DNA from: Bacteroidaceae bacterium
GTDB taxonomy: Bacteria > Bacteroidota > Bacteroidia > Bacteroidales > Bacteroidaceae
Assembly: GCA_017416705.1 (NCBI GenBank)
Contig: JAFQBG010000004.1
Coordinates: forward strand, 1-40,489
Direction of reading: 5' to 3'
Length of the DNA stretch: 40,489 bases
Shown: piece by piece, positions 7,093 through 16,373 of the stretch
Numbering within the stretch: the first letter of the stretch is position 1
Layout: each line of letters begins with the position of its first letter
Program-made: the position numbers and the translations under genes
The notes under the pieces: generated by a model
The model's input: the letters and a program-made list of their open reading frames with translations, nothing else
Databases searched by the model: none
Told to the model about the DNA's origin: nothing

Positions 7093-8376
7093 TTACTCCT
7101 CGTCTTTGGGAAGCAGTGACTCTATCTCGTTCAGTTTATCCTCCATGTTCAAACCATAATAACACTGATAAAGACCATTCAACCAAAGATTTGTCTTGTC
7201 GGGAGCTATCTCGCGAAGTTTCTCATAGTAAGGAAGTGCCTCGCTGAAAAATCCTTGAAGTATCTCCTTGTCTTTCTTCAACTGTGCTCTGTCGGTTATT
7301 TTGCTTGATGACTGGCTGTTGCTATATGCCTGAGCTTTTTGAATGTAGCAAAGACCAAGGTTACCCATTGCGTTTTCGTAATTGGGATCTACTTCGAGTG
7401 TTTTCTTGTACCACTCTATCGCCTCGTCTGTTTTTTCGCTTTGTTGTGCCAAATATCCTTTAACATACACAAATAGCGGGTTCTTGGGGTCGGATGCTAT
7501 CATTTCGTCGGCAAATGCAATAAGCTCGTCTTGCTTGCCTTTTGAATCGTAGTACTGTATGAGCGATTGATAGAAATATACGTTCGAGGGATATTTTGCC
7601 GAACATTCTTTCAATGTATTGATCCATGCAACAGTGTCGCCTAAGTTAACATAGGCTTCGGCTTTGAATTGATAGGCCGACTCGGCATTTGCAGAGTCTT
7701 TTACTGCTAAATCGACATAGTCAAGAACGAGTTTGTAGTCCTCCAAACGCATGGCACAGAGTGTAGCGTAGTATGCTGCAATATTGTTGTACTCGCTTTC
7801 TACAAGACCAAACTCGGCCAAACGGGGCGAGCTTGCCGATGATATGAAGGTGTCGAATTGGTTATATGCCGATTTGAAATCTTCTTGGTTGTAGAAGTAT
7901 GCACCGCCATTGAACAATTGGTTGCGGTTCTCGTAGAGTACTTTTTTGATTTGCTCTGCGTATGCAGGCTTAACGCGACCTTTCTCATCGGGAAGGTTGT
8001 CCAAGGAGTCGCAGATGGCCAAATCTTGGAATATCTCGTAGCAATATTTGTAAACCAAGGCCTCGTTCATGGGTTGTCCCTCTTGGCTTTTCAGTAGTTC
8101 TTGGTTCATAATGCCTTGTTTGGCCATTGCACATACATACCACAATTGGGGTTCATTTGCTACAAGCGCCTTGTGCTCACCCTCCAATGCCGGTGCAAGT
8201 GCATCGAGTGCCGCTTGGGGATTGTCAAGCAAGGCTTTTTCGGCGTCGGCTATTACTCCCATTAATGCTTTTTTCGCTTTTTTCTGAGCTTTGAGCTCCT
8301 CTTTTGATAGTCCTTGTCCGAATACTACTGCTACGGCAAGCATCATTGTAACTGATAACAATAATTTTTTCATCAT
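7093..8376 (-). CDS. Secreted tetratricopeptide-repeat protein downstream of gyrA
   Basis: The protein starts MMKKLLLSVTMMLAVAVVFG, a clear signal peptide with cleavage likely before QGLSKEEL, so it should act in the periplasm or at the envelope. A longer frame back to 8403 would need a TTG start and an odd leader, so I use the first ATG of the MM pair. The mature part is mostly helical repeats. TPR motifs are clearest in the second half, for example NPLFVYVKGYLAQ and NYENAMGNLGLCYIQKAQAY, followed by a third at YYEKLREIAPDKTNLW. It begins about 40 bases after the gyrA stop codon on the same strand and is probably co-transcribed. TPR domains mediate protein contacts; no enzyme motif is visible and the partner is unknown. 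Confidence 0.85.
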   Translation of the reverse strand: MMKKLLLSVTMMLAVAVVFGQGLSKEELKAQKKAKKALMGVIADAEKALLDNPQAALDALAPALEGEHKALVANEPQLWYVCAMAKQGIMNQELLKSQEGQPMNEALVYKYCYEIFQDLAICDSLDNLPDEKGRVKPAYAEQIKKVLYENRNQLFNGGAYFYNQEDFKSAYNQFDTFISSASSPRLAEFGLVESEYNNIAAYYATLCAMRLEDYKLVLDYVDLAVKDSANAESAYQFKAEAYVNLGDTVAWINTLKECSAKYPSNVYFYQSLIQYYDSKGKQDELIAFADEMIASDPKNPLFVYVKGYLAQQSEKTDEAIEWYKKTLEVDPNYENAMGNLGLCYIQKAQAYSNSQSSSKITDRAQLKKDKEILQGFFSEALPYYEKLREIAPDKTNLWLNGLYQCYYGLNMEDKLNEIESLLPKDEE

Positions 8377-8417
8377 AGTTTTTAAATTTAAATTATTAGT
8401 CAATCATCTGTTTTTAA

Positions 8418-10946
8418 TTATTCTTTTACAATATCGTCGTTTGAGATATCATTGTTGGTTGTGGCATCGTCTTGTGCATCGGGAAGTTCTTGTTCTTCTT
8501 CGCGTGTTACCTTGCACACCGAGCCTATGCAGTCGTTTTTCTTTCCAAGGTTGATGACACGAACTCCTTGTGTGGCACGGCCTTGTACCGGTATTTGATC
8601 GACGCCTGTACGTATGGTTATTCCCGATTTATTTATTATCATCAGGTCGTTGTCGTCATTAACGTCCATGATGGCTACCAAAGAACCGGTCTTTTCTGTT
8701 ACTTGCAGTGTCTTAACGCCCTTGCATCCACGACCTACTGTGGGGTAATCGTCGCTCTTTGAACGCTTTCCGTAGCCTTGCTCCGAAAGGACTAACAGGC
8801 TGTGTTCGGCTGCGTCGTCTTTGGGAATAATTACCATGCCCACTATTTCGTCGTTTTCGTCGAGTGTCATACCTTTAACACCGGTGGCGGTGCGGCCCAT
8901 GGCACGAACTGTCGATTCGTTGAAACGTACGGCACGACCATTTCTGTTGGCCAAGATTATGTCACTGTTTCCATCGGTGAGGGCAACGGATATAACTCGG
9001 TCGTCTTCGCGTATGGTTATTGCTATTATTCCATTGGCGCGTGGACGCGAATATTGTTCCAAGCTGGTTTTCTTGATTACTCCTTGCTTGGTACAGAATA
9101 CAAGATTGTGACTCTCGATGAAGTTTTTGTCTGCTAATGTCTTTACACGCACAAATGCGTTAACGGCATCGTCGGGAGCAATATTCAGCATGTTCTGTAT
9201 GGCGCGACCTTTGGAGTTTTTGTTTCCTTCGGGGATTTCATATACTTTAAGCCAATAGCATTTACCCAACTGGGTGAAGAACAGCATGGTATTGTGCATT
9301 GTGGCTGTGTATATGTACTCTATGAAGTCGGAGTCGCGGGTGTCGCTTCCTTTTGAACCTACTCCGCCTCTGTTCTGACTGCGATATTCTGTGAGCGGAG
9401 TACGTTTTATATATCCTAAATGCGAAATTGTTATCACCATTTCGTCGTCGGCATAGAAATCTTCGGGATTGAAATCTTCCGATGCGGTATAGTCTATGCG
9501 ACAGCGTCTTGCATCGCCATATTTTTCTTTTACCTCGATGAGTTCGTCTTTTATAACAGATTTACACAATTCATCGTTGGTGAGGATTTCGTTGTAGTAT
9601 GCTATTTTGCGTTGAAGTTCCTCGAACTCGGCATGCAGTTTGTCTTGTTGTATGCCTGTTAATTGTCCCAGACGCATATCGACAATAGCGGTTGCCTGTA
9701 TCTCGCTCAGTGCAAAACGCTCCATTAGCGCGGCTCTTGCATCGGCCGGCGATTTGGCTGCTTTTATTATACGTACAACCTCGTCTATATTATCCGAAGC
9801 TATTATAAGGCCTTCGATGATATGTGCACGCTCTTGTGCCTTACGCAAGTCGTACCGGGTGCGACGGATTACTACGTCGTGACGATGCTCTATGAAATTG
9901 GCTATACAATCTTTTAGCGACAACAAGCGGGGACGTCCATGCACCAATGCAATACAGTTTACGCTGAACGATGTTTGCAACGCACTCATTTTGTATAGTT
10001 TGTTGAGTATTACGTTTGCATTTGCATCGCGTTTTACGTCTATCACTATGCGCATACCCGATTGGTCCGACTCGTCGTTGATGTTTGATATTCCTTCGAT
10101 TCGTTTTTCGTTAACCATCGAAGCTATATCTTTTATCAGCTCCTCTTTATTTACGTTGTATGGTATTGCAGTAACAACTATTTTGTCGTGCAATGCTCCT
10201 GTTTCTATTTCGGCTACTGCACGCATGATAACACGTCCGCGACCTGTTTCGTAGGCATCGCGCACACCACCCAAACCAAAGATATCGCATCCTGTGGGGA
10301 AATCGGGGGCTTTTACATACTGCATCAGGCCGTCTGTGTCTATGTCGGGATTATCAATGTATGCAATGCCGGCATCGATGACTTCGCTCAAATTATGGGT
10401 GGGGATATTTGTTGCCATACCCACAGCTATACCCGAGGAGCCATTGACCAATAGATTGGGGATGCGTGTAGGCATCACAGTGGGCTCCACAAACTCATCG
10501 TTGTAGTTGGGTTGGAAATCTACTGTCTCTTTGTATAGGTCCTCGGCCATCTCCTCGCCTATTTTTTTCAGACGCGCCTCGGTGTAACGCATGGCAGCGG
10601 GAGAATCTCCGTCGATAGAACCGAAGTTACCCTGACCATCTATAAGAGGATAACGCATAACCCAATCCTGTGCCATACGCACAAGAGCACCATATACCGA
10701 TGAATCGCCATGGGGGTGATACTTACCAAGTACATCACCCACTGTACGAGCCGACTTTTTATATGGTTTGTCCGATGTATTGCCAAGCTCCATCATACCA
10801 TATAAAATACGACGCTGAACAGGCTTCAAACCGTCACGCACATCGGGTAAGGCACGTGCTACTATAACAGACATCGAATAATCGATGTATGCAGTACGCA
10901 TTTCCTCTTCCACATTGACCTTTATAATTCTGTCATTGTCAATCAT
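8418..10946 (-). CDS. gyrA: DNA gyrase subunit A
   Basis: The 842-residue breakage-reunion subunit of gyrase, which with GyrB introduces negative supercoils. The N-terminal signature [20 protein letters not shown] is present and the catalytic tyrosine is Tyr121 in [10 protein letters not shown]. The quinolone-determining stretch reads [17 protein letters not shown]: Ser82 equals E. coli Ser83, but the residue equal to E. coli Asp87 is Gly86. The six-bladed C-terminal domain follows from about residue 505, and its GyrA box reads QNRGGVG (524-530), where the canonical box has a basic residue in place of the valine. The last 30 residues are acidic and low-complexity ([13 protein letters not shown]). 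ParC is less likely because of the intact GyrA-box region and full-length C-terminal domain. Confidence 0.97.
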   Translation of the reverse strand: MIDNDRIIKVNVEEEMRTAYIDYSMSVIVARALPDVRDGLKPVQRRILYGMMELGNTSDKPYKKSARTVGDVLGKYHPHGDSSVYGALVRMAQDWVMRYPLIDGQGNFGSIDGDSPAAMRYTEARLKKIGEEMAEDLYKETVDFQPNYNDEFVEPTVMPTRIPNLLVNGSSGIAVGMATNIPTHNLSEVIDAGIAYIDNPDIDTDGLMQYVKAPDFPTGCDIFGLGGVRDAYETGRGRVIMRAVAEIETGALHDKIVVTAIPYNVNKEELIKDIASMVNEKRIEGISNINDESDQSGMRIVIDVKRDANANVILNKLYKMSALQTSFSVNCIALVHGRPRLLSLKDCIANFIEHRHDVVIRRTRYDLRKAQERAHIIEGLIIASDNIDEVVRIIKAAKSPADARAALMERFALSEIQATAIVDMRLGQLTGIQQDKLHAEFEELQRKIAYYNEILTNDELCKSVIKDELIEVKEKYGDARRCRIDYTASEDFNPEDFYADDEMVITISHLGYIKRTPLTEYRSQNRGGVGSKGSDTRDSDFIEYIYTATMHNTMLFFTQLGKCYWLKVYEIPEGNKNSKGRAIQNMLNIAPDDAVNAFVRVKTLADKNFIESHNLVFCTKQGVIKKTSLEQYSRPRANGIIAITIREDDRVISVALTDGNSDIILANRNGRAVRFNESTVRAMGRTATGVKGMTLDENDEIVGMVIIPKDDAAEHSLLVLSEQGYGKRSKSDDYPTVGRGCKGVKTLQVTEKTGSLVAIMDVNDDNDLMIINKSGITIRTGVDQIPVQGRATQGVRVINLGKKNDCIGSVCKVTREEEQELPDAQDDATTNNDISNDDIVKE

Positions 10947-10995
10947 TTAATTAAAATTTTTGTAGTTTATAAACCTCTTGTGTTTTTCACATTCA

Positions 10996-11028
10996 CAAAA
11001 CTTCTTTAAAACAATGTAAAATTACAAA
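10996..11028 (-). promoter_or_regulatory. Candidate gyrA promoter
   Basis: Read on the minus strand, TTTG (11028-11025), 21 bases, then AAGTTTTG (11003-10996) matches the Bacteroidetes consensus except for the first base of the -7 box. The leader to the gyrA ATG would be about 45 bases. Confidence 0.35.
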
Positions 11029-11183
11029 AAAAGAGAAAGTCTGACAAATTTTTTAAGGTTTATTACTCCTTAAATAATATTAAATACCCTTTATTTCGCA
11101 ATTAAACGGCCGTAGAGAGGAGATTGCCTCTGAACGCTTATTATTTCATTGGTTTCATATCGCTCATTATAACAAGCATCGAG

Positions 11184-11214
11184 TTGTAACAACCAAATAA
11201 AAATCTTATCTTCG
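11184..11214 (+). promoter_or_regulatory. trmD promoter
   Basis: TTG at 11184-11186, 20 bases, then TATCTTCG at 11207-11214. This is the TATCTTYG form of the -7 box that recurs in this window. The trmD ATG is 50 bases downstream. Confidence 0.55.
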
Positions 11215-11264
11215 CGGCATGAAAGTTTTTTTATAAAAAATACTGTTTACAAAAATATACAAGC

Positions 11265-11936
11265 ATGAGAATTGACATAATAACCACATTCCCCGAGATG
11301 TTAGAAAGTTTTTTTAATACCTCGATTTTGGGACGCTCACAAAAGCATGGATACACCGAAATTTGTTTACATAATTTACGAGATTATACAACCGACAAGC
11401 ACCGCAGAACAGACGATTATCCGTTTGGCGGATGCGCCGGGCTTGTTATGAAGATTGAGCCAATTGACAATTGCATATCGGCATTAAAAGCGCAACGTCA
11501 GTACGATGAGGTCATTTATACATCGCCCGACGGAGAGGTTTTTGACCAACCTATGGCAAATTCGCTCTCGATGAACCAAAATTTGATATTTTTGTGCGGT
11601 CATTACAAAGGAATTGATTACAGAATACGCGAACACTTGATTACCAAGGAAATAAGCATAGGCGACTATGTTCTGACGGGCGGCGAATTGGCAGTAGCAG
11701 TAATATGCGATGCTATCATTCGCCTAATTCCGGGGGTAATTTCGGACGAAACATCGGCACTTTCGGACTCTTTTCAGGACAATTTGCTTGCTCCACCCGT
11801 TTACACCCGTCCTGCCGAGTATAAGGGATGGAAAGTACCCGAAATTCTACTGTCGGGACACGAAGCCAAAATACGTCAATGGGAATTGGAGCAATCTATT
11901 GAACGCACAAAAAGACTGCGTCCCGATTTGCTGTGA
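11265..11936 (+). CDS. trmD: tRNA (guanine-N1)-methyltransferase TrmD
   Basis: Methylates G37 of tRNAs that carry a G at position 36, using S-adenosylmethionine, and so prevents +1 frameshifting. The SPOUT-knot features are present: [16 protein letters not shown] at the start, [15 protein letters not shown], the knot region [12 protein letters not shown], and [15 protein letters not shown]. The catalytic-aspartate region reads [17 protein letters not shown], as in E. coli TrmD (around Asp169). At 223 residues it is slightly shorter than E. coli TrmD (255) at the C-terminus, common in Bacteroidetes. It is not in the usual rpsP-rimM-trmD-rplS operon; here it is a single gene with its own promoter and terminator. 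Confidence 0.96.
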   Translation: MRIDIITTFPEMLESFFNTSILGRSQKHGYTEICLHNLRDYTTDKHRRTDDYPFGGCAGLVMKIEPIDNCISALKAQRQYDEVIYTSPDGEVFDQPMANSLSMNQNLIFLCGHYKGIDYRIREHLITKEISIGDYVLTGGELAVAVICDAIIRLIPGVISDETSALSDSFQDNLLAPPVYTRPAEYKGWKVPEILLSGHEAKIRQWELEQSIERTKRLRPDLL

Positions 11937-12017
11937 TTTACCATTGTAACAAAGAAAAATATTTACAAAACAAATGTAAACACACCGACAATATATTTGT
12001 AAAACCCCAAAAAAAAG

Positions 12018-12055
12018 AAATGACCTATACCTGAAACAGTATAGGTCATTTTTAT
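12018..12055. terminator. Terminator between trmD and pyrD
   Basis: A 13-base perfect stem (12018-12030 with 12039-12051) encloses an eight-base loop, CTGAAACA. It ends in five T on the right and is preceded by an A-rich run on the left, so it can stop transcripts from trmD (plus) and from pyrD (minus). Confidence 0.85.
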
Positions 12056-12073
12056 ACAACCATGCCACCCGGC

Positions 12074-12985
12074 TTACACCTGCAATGCTCCTATAAGTTC
12101 ATGCACAGAACTCATATTATGACGCACAAGATAATCTTGTATATAGTCCACAATTTCCCCTGTTACGGCAGGGTTCATGAAATTGGCAGTACCAACCTCT
12201 ATTGCGCTGGCACCTGCAAGCAAAAATTCGATAGCATCGCTGCCGGTGGTTATGCCGCCAATTCCCACAACAGGAATTTTCACAGCCTTAGACACCTGCC
12301 ACACCATGCGCAAAGCAATTGGTTTCACAGCCGGACCGCTCATTCCGCCGGTGATTGTGGAAAGCAAAGGACGTCTGCGCTCGGCATCTATTGCCATACC
12401 AAGCAACGTATTAATTAGCGATACGCTATCGGCACCGGCACCCTCCACCGCACGAGCTATCTCCGTAATATCCGTTACGTTTGGCGACAGTTTGACTATC
12501 AATGTTTTGGGATAGACCTTGCGCACCGCACTCACAACCTCGGCAGCTGAGGCAGGTTGCACGCCAAATGCCATACCGCCCTGTTTTACATTAGGACACG
12601 ATATATTAAGCTCTATGGCAGGGATTTTATCCAGCGCGGCAACTTTTTCGGCACATGCCACATAGTCTTCGATGCAGGCTCCCGACACATTCACTAAGAC
12701 ATTTGTATCCATGTCCTTTAACAATGGATATATGTTCTGAGCAAAATAGTCAACGCCTTTATTTTGCAAACCAACGGCGTTCAACATGCCCATAGGGGTT
12801 TCGGCACTGCGAGGATAGGGATTTCCTTCACGAGCATTCAGCGTTGTGCCTTTCACAATGAAACCTCCAAGTTTATTCAAATCGACAAAATCGGCAAATT
12901 CAAGACCATAGCCAAATGTTCCCGACGCTGTCATGACCGGGTTTTTCAAAGTCAACCCGCCTATTTTTACTTCTGTTTTTACCAT
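12074..12985 (-). CDS. pyrD: Dihydroorotate dehydrogenase B, catalytic subunit
   Basis: Oxidises dihydroorotate to orotate, the fourth step of pyrimidine synthesis, passing electrons through FMN to the PyrK subunit and then NAD. This is the class 1B form: the catalytic base is Cys130 in [14 protein letters not shown] (class 2 enzymes use serine). Other sites are [13 protein letters not shown] at the N-terminus, KLSPNVTDI with the FMN lysine, [26 protein letters not shown], and the phosphate loops GIGGITTG and [12 protein letters not shown]. It has 303 residues, typical of PyrDB. It overlaps the end of pyrK by seven bases, so the two subunits are translationally coupled. Other pyr genes are not in this window. 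Confidence 0.96.
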   Translation of the reverse strand: MVKTEVKIGGLTLKNPVMTASGTFGYGLEFADFVDLNKLGGFIVKGTTLNAREGNPYPRSAETPMGMLNAVGLQNKGVDYFAQNIYPLLKDMDTNVLVNVSGACIEDYVACAEKVAALDKIPAIELNISCPNVKQGGMAFGVQPASAAEVVSAVRKVYPKTLIVKLSPNVTDITEIARAVEGAGADSVSLINTLLGMAIDAERRRPLLSTITGGMSGPAVKPIALRMVWQVSKAVKIPVVGIGGITTGSDAIEFLLAGASAIEVGTANFMNPAVTGEIVDYIQDYLVRHNMSSVHELIGALQV

Positions 12986-13746
12986 TTCAGTTCATCTATT
13001 GAAAATACCGGACCATCTGTACACACACATTTATGCCCTTCTGTGGTGTTCTCGACACAACAGAGGCATGCACCCAAGCCACAAGCCATTTTATTTTCGA
13101 GCGAGGCCTCGCAAGGAATTGAGTTTTCACGCGCGTAGCGTGCCACAGCCATCATCATGGGCTTGGGACCACAGGTGTATATATAATCGAATTTTTCGCT
13201 TAACAGCGAGTGGTTTGTAACGTATCCTTTTTGTCCCAAGGAGCCATCCTCGGTTGTATATTCCACACGTCCGAGTGCTTCGAATTCGGAACGACGATAC
13301 AAATCCTTGGCCGAGCGTGCACCTATCAGAATAGCGAAATCGACATTGCGCTGTTTCAATTCGCGAGCCAACCCATACAATGGAGCAGAACCAACACCGC
13401 CGCCAACAAGCAGCATGCGTTTACCGGCTTCGCCGGGCAGCGTGAAACCATTTCCAAGCGGCAACAGAACGTTAATTTTATCGCCTTCCTTCAACGATGC
13501 CAACCAACGCGTACCGTCGCCCACCACCTGAACAAGGAATTCTATGATATTTGCATCCTTGTCGAAACTATGTATAGATATAGGACGACGCAGCATGACG
13601 TTAGGCGTGGCATCGACACGCAATTCGGCAAATTGCCCCGGACGACTGTCGGGCAACGGTTTATCGTCGGTCATTGACAACAAGACACACGTCTCATTAA
13701 GCCTGACAACGCTTTTTACCGTCAAATCTACAAGGTATTTCTTCAT
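12979..13746 (-). CDS. pyrK: Dihydroorotate dehydrogenase B, electron transfer subunit
   Basis: A flavoprotein of 255 residues that accepts electrons from PyrD and reduces NAD. The FAD site is [11 protein letters not shown], the pyridine-nucleotide site is [16 protein letters not shown], and YTCGPKPMM lies near the end of that domain. The C-terminal iron-sulfur cluster ligands lie in [10 protein letters not shown] with a further Cys in GHKCVC, the C-x4-C-x2-C-xn-C pattern of a [2Fe-2S] centre. It leads the pyrK-pyrD pair; its start ATG at 13746 is preceded by a plausible promoter in the 71-base gap behind the XRE gene. [14 protein letters not shown] is a normal PyrK N-terminus. Confidence 0.95.
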   Translation of the reverse strand: MKKYLVDLTVKSVVRLNETCVLLSMTDDKPLPDSRPGQFAELRVDATPNVMLRRPISIHSFDKDANIIEFLVQVVGDGTRWLASLKEGDKINVLLPLGNGFTLPGEAGKRMLLVGGGVGSAPLYGLARELKQRNVDFAILIGARSAKDLYRRSEFEALGRVEYTTEDGSLGQKGYVTNHSLLSEKFDYIYTCGPKPMMMAVARYARENSIPCEASLENKMACGLGACLCCVENTTEGHKCVCTDGPVFSIDELKW

Positions 13747-13779
13747 AGTAAATTTGTTTTTATTTTTATTTTGTTGCCG

Positions 13780-13811
13780 CTAAGATAGCACAAATTCACC
13801 GACTAAGCAAT
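13780..13811 (-). promoter_or_regulatory. Candidate pyrK-pyrD promoter
   Basis: On the minus strand TTG (13810-13808), 20 bases, then TATCTTAG (13787-13780), one base off TATCTTYG. It lies in the short gap after the XRE gene and gives a leader of about 30 bases, so pyrKD probably has its own promoter. Confidence 0.4.
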
Positions 13812-13817
13812 AAAATA

Positions 13818-14345
13818 CTATTTTTCGGGGTACAGAATTTCATAAGTGCCGTCGCTGTAAAACACCCTTATCTCCTTAATATATTTAGATGTGTCGGCAG
13901 GTGTACGCTGTGCGGTGTTTTTTTTCGCATTGCGTTCCGGTGTATTGGCTCGCGCTTGCACCGCCTTGGCGGCCTTTACAGCCTCGACACGCGAGGGTTT
14001 TACATTGCGCAATACCGCATCGGTTTTTTCCATTTTTTCCTCCTCGACAACAGTTTCGTATTCATTGGAAAAGAGTGTCTCATTTGCTTCCTGCGACGAC
14101 ACGACGTCTGCAACAGGCATATTACCCGGGAGCGCAGGAGGATTTCCCACACCCAGAACGAGCCAATTTAAATCGACATTTGGAAAAACCGTTGCCACTT
14201 TTTGCAATACATCCAAACTCGGTCGGTTTCTTCCGCTAAGGATATGCGACACCGATGCACGCGGTATTCCTGTTTTGTCGGCAAATTGAGACGGCGATAA
14301 ACCATATACCGAAAGTATAAATTCTATTCGTTCCCGTTCATTCAT
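13818..14345 (-). CDS. XRE-type helix-turn-helix regulator with basic linker
   Basis: Residues 1-65 form a Cro/CI-like HTH domain: RIEFILSVYGLSPSQFADKT, then the recognition helix PRASVSHILSGRNRPSLDVL, then FPNVDLNWLVLGVGNP, which is typical of Bacteroidetes members of this family. The middle (80-110) is acidic and the next part (118-155) is rich in Lys, Ala and Arg (VEAVKAAKAVQARANTPERN), probably a disordered linker. The end, EIRVFYSDGTYEILYPEK, looks like a short beta hairpin. Four TTACAAA motifs lie in the first 120 bases upstream and may be its own operators. It is separated from pyrK by 71 bases and probably not part of that operon. Its targets are unknown. Confidence 0.8.
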   Translation of the reverse strand: MNERERIEFILSVYGLSPSQFADKTGIPRASVSHILSGRNRPSLDVLQKVATVFPNVDLNWLVLGVGNPPALPGNMPVADVVSSQEANETLFSNEYETVVEEEKMEKTDAVLRNVKPSRVEAVKAAKAVQARANTPERNAKKNTAQRTPADTSKYIKEIRVFYSDGTYEILYPEK

Positions 14346-14393
14346 ATTTTATACATTTTACGATTTACATTGTTACAAACAATTTTCGAATTA

Positions 14394-14426
14394 CAAATAT
14401 ATAAACAATATATTTACAAAACAAGG
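14394..14426 (-). promoter_or_regulatory. Candidate promoter of the XRE regulator
   Basis: Read on the minus strand, CCTTG (14426-14422), 20 bases, then TATATTTG (14401-14394), a perfect TAnnTTTG box. The leader to the ATG is about 40 bases. Two of the TTACAAA motifs overlap this promoter, as expected of an autorepressor. Confidence 0.45.
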
Positions 14427-14983
14427 ATTAAACAAAAACAAAATACCGCACACTGATTTACAAACATAACATCAAGCATCATTGACAAATATATACACCC
14501 CACATATACACATGAAAACAAACTGTCATCAATTTTTATACAATTTGCCGGCACATGGCAAAAATATAGAACTATAATTAAGTTTAATCAAATTTGATTA
14601 TTTATTTATTTTCAATAACTTATATTAGTTAAACTAAACAAAAACACCCTAAACAGTATTGTTTTGCATAAAAATACAAGCTACCACCCCATTACACTAT
14701 ATTATACTTTAACAACAAGGATAAATAACACTTATTTTCAACGAATTACGATTAGCACAAACTAAATGCATACATACAAAGCATTGTGTATTTGACAAAT
14801 GACAGAGCATTAGCTTTTATTAACAACTACCCCTATATAGAAAAGTAAAAGACGTCAGATACAATAATAAATAACGAGTCAAACAGCTATTAAAACCCAT
14901 TATGCACATAAATAAAATATACAAACGTAAAAGAAAACAAAGCATCCCAAAATAACATATTCACCACAATTACAAATGTAAAT

Positions 14984-15029
14984 ACTGTATATTTTTCCCT
15001 AATCCCTATTTAGGGATAGGAAAAACAGT
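14984..15029. repeat. 46-base imperfect palindrome
   Basis: The right arm (TAGGGATAGGAAAAACAGT, 15011-15029) pairs with 14984-15008 if three small insertions in the left arm (ATA, C and A) bulge out. The core ATCCCTATTTAGGGAT (15002-15017) is perfect apart from a TT centre. It ends without a clear U-tract on either strand, so it is not an ordinary terminator. Confidence 0.6.
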
Positions 15030-15123
15030 GAAATTCTACCCTATTCGATGTCAGGACGGCTGAAAATCGAAAAAAACCGAACAGATTATCGGGTTAAAAT
15101 AAATTTTCAATTCTGAGAGAGAG

Positions 15124-15168
15124 AAAAATGGCTTAATAGGTTTAAATTCAACCTATTAAGCCATTTTT
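15124..15168 (-). terminator. holA terminator
   Basis: A 19-base perfect stem (15124-15142 with 15150-15168) with loop TAAATTC. It has a run of five A on the left, read as U on the minus strand, and lies 62 bases after the holA stop codon. Confidence 0.85.
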
Positions 15169-15230
15169 AAGTATATTAAGATTTTCCAAAAACAGAAAAC
15201 AGCGGTTGGCAACGACAATAACACTGAATT

Positions 15231-16238
15231 TTAGTGCATGATTTTATATAGCAGTTCCCGCATAATTTCGCTATCGGTGGTAACCACCCCTTCTGCACCC
15301 TTTGATTGTGCATCGGCCATGCGAATCAGATGCAAAATCTCCAATACGTGCATGGCTCTGTAATTTTGCATTGCTTTCAAATAATCGGAAACACCCCACC
15401 TCACTCCCAAGAACTCACCAACACCGCGTTCGCTCTTTTCAGGCGCATAATAGGCCATCATCAGATTCGAGAAGAAGCTAAACAACAGAGCCAATGTCAT
15501 CTGTATCGGGTTCTTCTTGGGGTTCTGCGCAAAATAGTTAATTATCTTATTTGCTTTATATACATCCTTATTTATAATTGCATTTTGCAGCTCGAAGTTA
15601 TTGTATTCCTTGCTTATACCGATATGTTCTTCGACCATATCGGGGGTGATTTCGTTGGATTGTCCCGCCAAAGCAATTTCAAGTTTGTCTATCTCGCCGG
15701 CCATTCGACACAAATCCACACCCACCGATTCGGCCAACATTCTGATGGCTTTTTTATCGGCATCGAGGCCTTTATTGCGCAGGTACCCGGTGATGAAGAG
15801 GGGCAACTGGTCCTCACGCATTTTTTTGCTTTCGAGCAGCACCCCGTTGCATTCAAGCTCCGAGGCAACCTTTTTTCTTTTATCTAAACTACCGTTTTTG
15901 TGAGCAAATACCAGAATGGTGGATGGCTGTGGCATGCGCAAATAATTTATCAGAGCATCTATGTTTTTCATCATCTGCGCTTCCTTGACTATCACCACCT
16001 GTTTCTCGGCCATCATAGGATAGCGTCGTGCAGCGGAAATAACGGTCTCGATATTGGTTTCAAGCCCATAAAAGACAGTCAGGTTAAACTCCTTTTCTAT
16101 CTCGGTAAGTACGTTGTCGGATATGTAATCTACAATTTGGTCGGTAAAATAGGATTCATCACCCATTAAATAATAAACAGGGTGATATACTCCTGTTTTC
16201 AATTGCGACATTATAGATTCATAAGTATATTTAGCCAT
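15231..16238 (-). CDS. holA: DNA polymerase III subunit delta
   Basis: The clamp-loader subunit that opens the beta clamp. The 335-residue protein has the HolA start YTYESIMSQLKTGVYHPVYYLMGDESYF, where the degenerate nucleotide-binding region LMGDESYFTDQIVDYI is diagnostic. It continues with RYPMMAEKQVVIVKEAQMM, a typical delta-subunit strand, and the C-terminal collar domain with NPIQMTLALLFSFFSNLMMAYYA. The clamp-binding segment lies in the first domain. It is transcribed alone on the minus strand, with a strong terminator behind it and a shared upstream region with the divergent HsdR-N-like gene. This divergent pairing is familiar from other Bacteroidales. Confidence 0.93.
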   Translation of the reverse strand: MAKYTYESIMSQLKTGVYHPVYYLMGDESYFTDQIVDYISDNVLTEIEKEFNLTVFYGLETNIETVISAARRYPMMAEKQVVIVKEAQMMKNIDALINYLRMPQPSTILVFAHKNGSLDKRKKVASELECNGVLLESKKMREDQLPLFITGYLRNKGLDADKKAIRMLAESVGVDLCRMAGEIDKLEIALAGQSNEITPDMVEEHIGISKEYNNFELQNAIINKDVYKANKIINYFAQNPKKNPIQMTLALLFSFFSNLMMAYYAPEKSERGVGEFLGVRWGVSDYLKAMQNYRAMHVLEILHLIRMADAQSKGAEGVVTTDSEIMRELLYKIMH

Positions 16239-16341
16239 ATATTAAATTAGTTTCGCTATCTTTGATATAAACATCGAAGACTATACTGCACTCGCTGTAA
16301 AAAATATTGAAATAAACTTCATATTTTTCGCTCGTTTGTTA

Positions 16342-16369
16342 CTATCTTTGTGACATTGGACAAAGATAG
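16342..16369. promoter_or_regulatory. Divergent -7 boxes forming an inverted repeat between holA and the HsdR-N-like gene
   Basis: CTATCTTTGT (16342-16351) and ACAAAGATAG (16360-16369) are perfect complements eight bases apart. Each arm holds a TATCTTTG box, one for each strand, so the dyad probably comprises two opposed promoters or an operator covering both. A third copy of the box is at 16257-16264. The plus-strand box is 23 bases before the ATG at 16374. Confidence 0.5.
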
Positions 16370-16373
16370 CGAA

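Larger units (their letters stand above)
10947..11264. other. 318-base divergent intergenic region, gyrA / trmD
   Basis: It carries a candidate gyrA promoter on the minus strand and a trmD promoter on the plus strand. A small dyad (AGAGG, six bases, CCTCT at 11116-11131) lies between them without a U-tract. No RNA gene is apparent. Confidence 0.6.
14346..15230. other. 885-base AT-rich gap between the XRE gene and holA
   Basis: This is the longest gene-free stretch in the window. It holds the XRE promoter at 14394-14426, repeated TTACAAA motifs at about 14373, 14391, 14414 and 14458, a long imperfect dyad at 14984-15029, and the holA terminator at 15124-15168. The part from about 14500 to 14980 is very AT-rich with no coding frame of note and no clear RNA gene. 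Confidence 0.65.

Noticed and set aside
11111-11135. Possible RNA hairpin (AGAGG ... CCTCT) between gyrA and trmD
   Set aside because: Five-base arms, no U-tract, no cloverleaf or riboswitch core around it.
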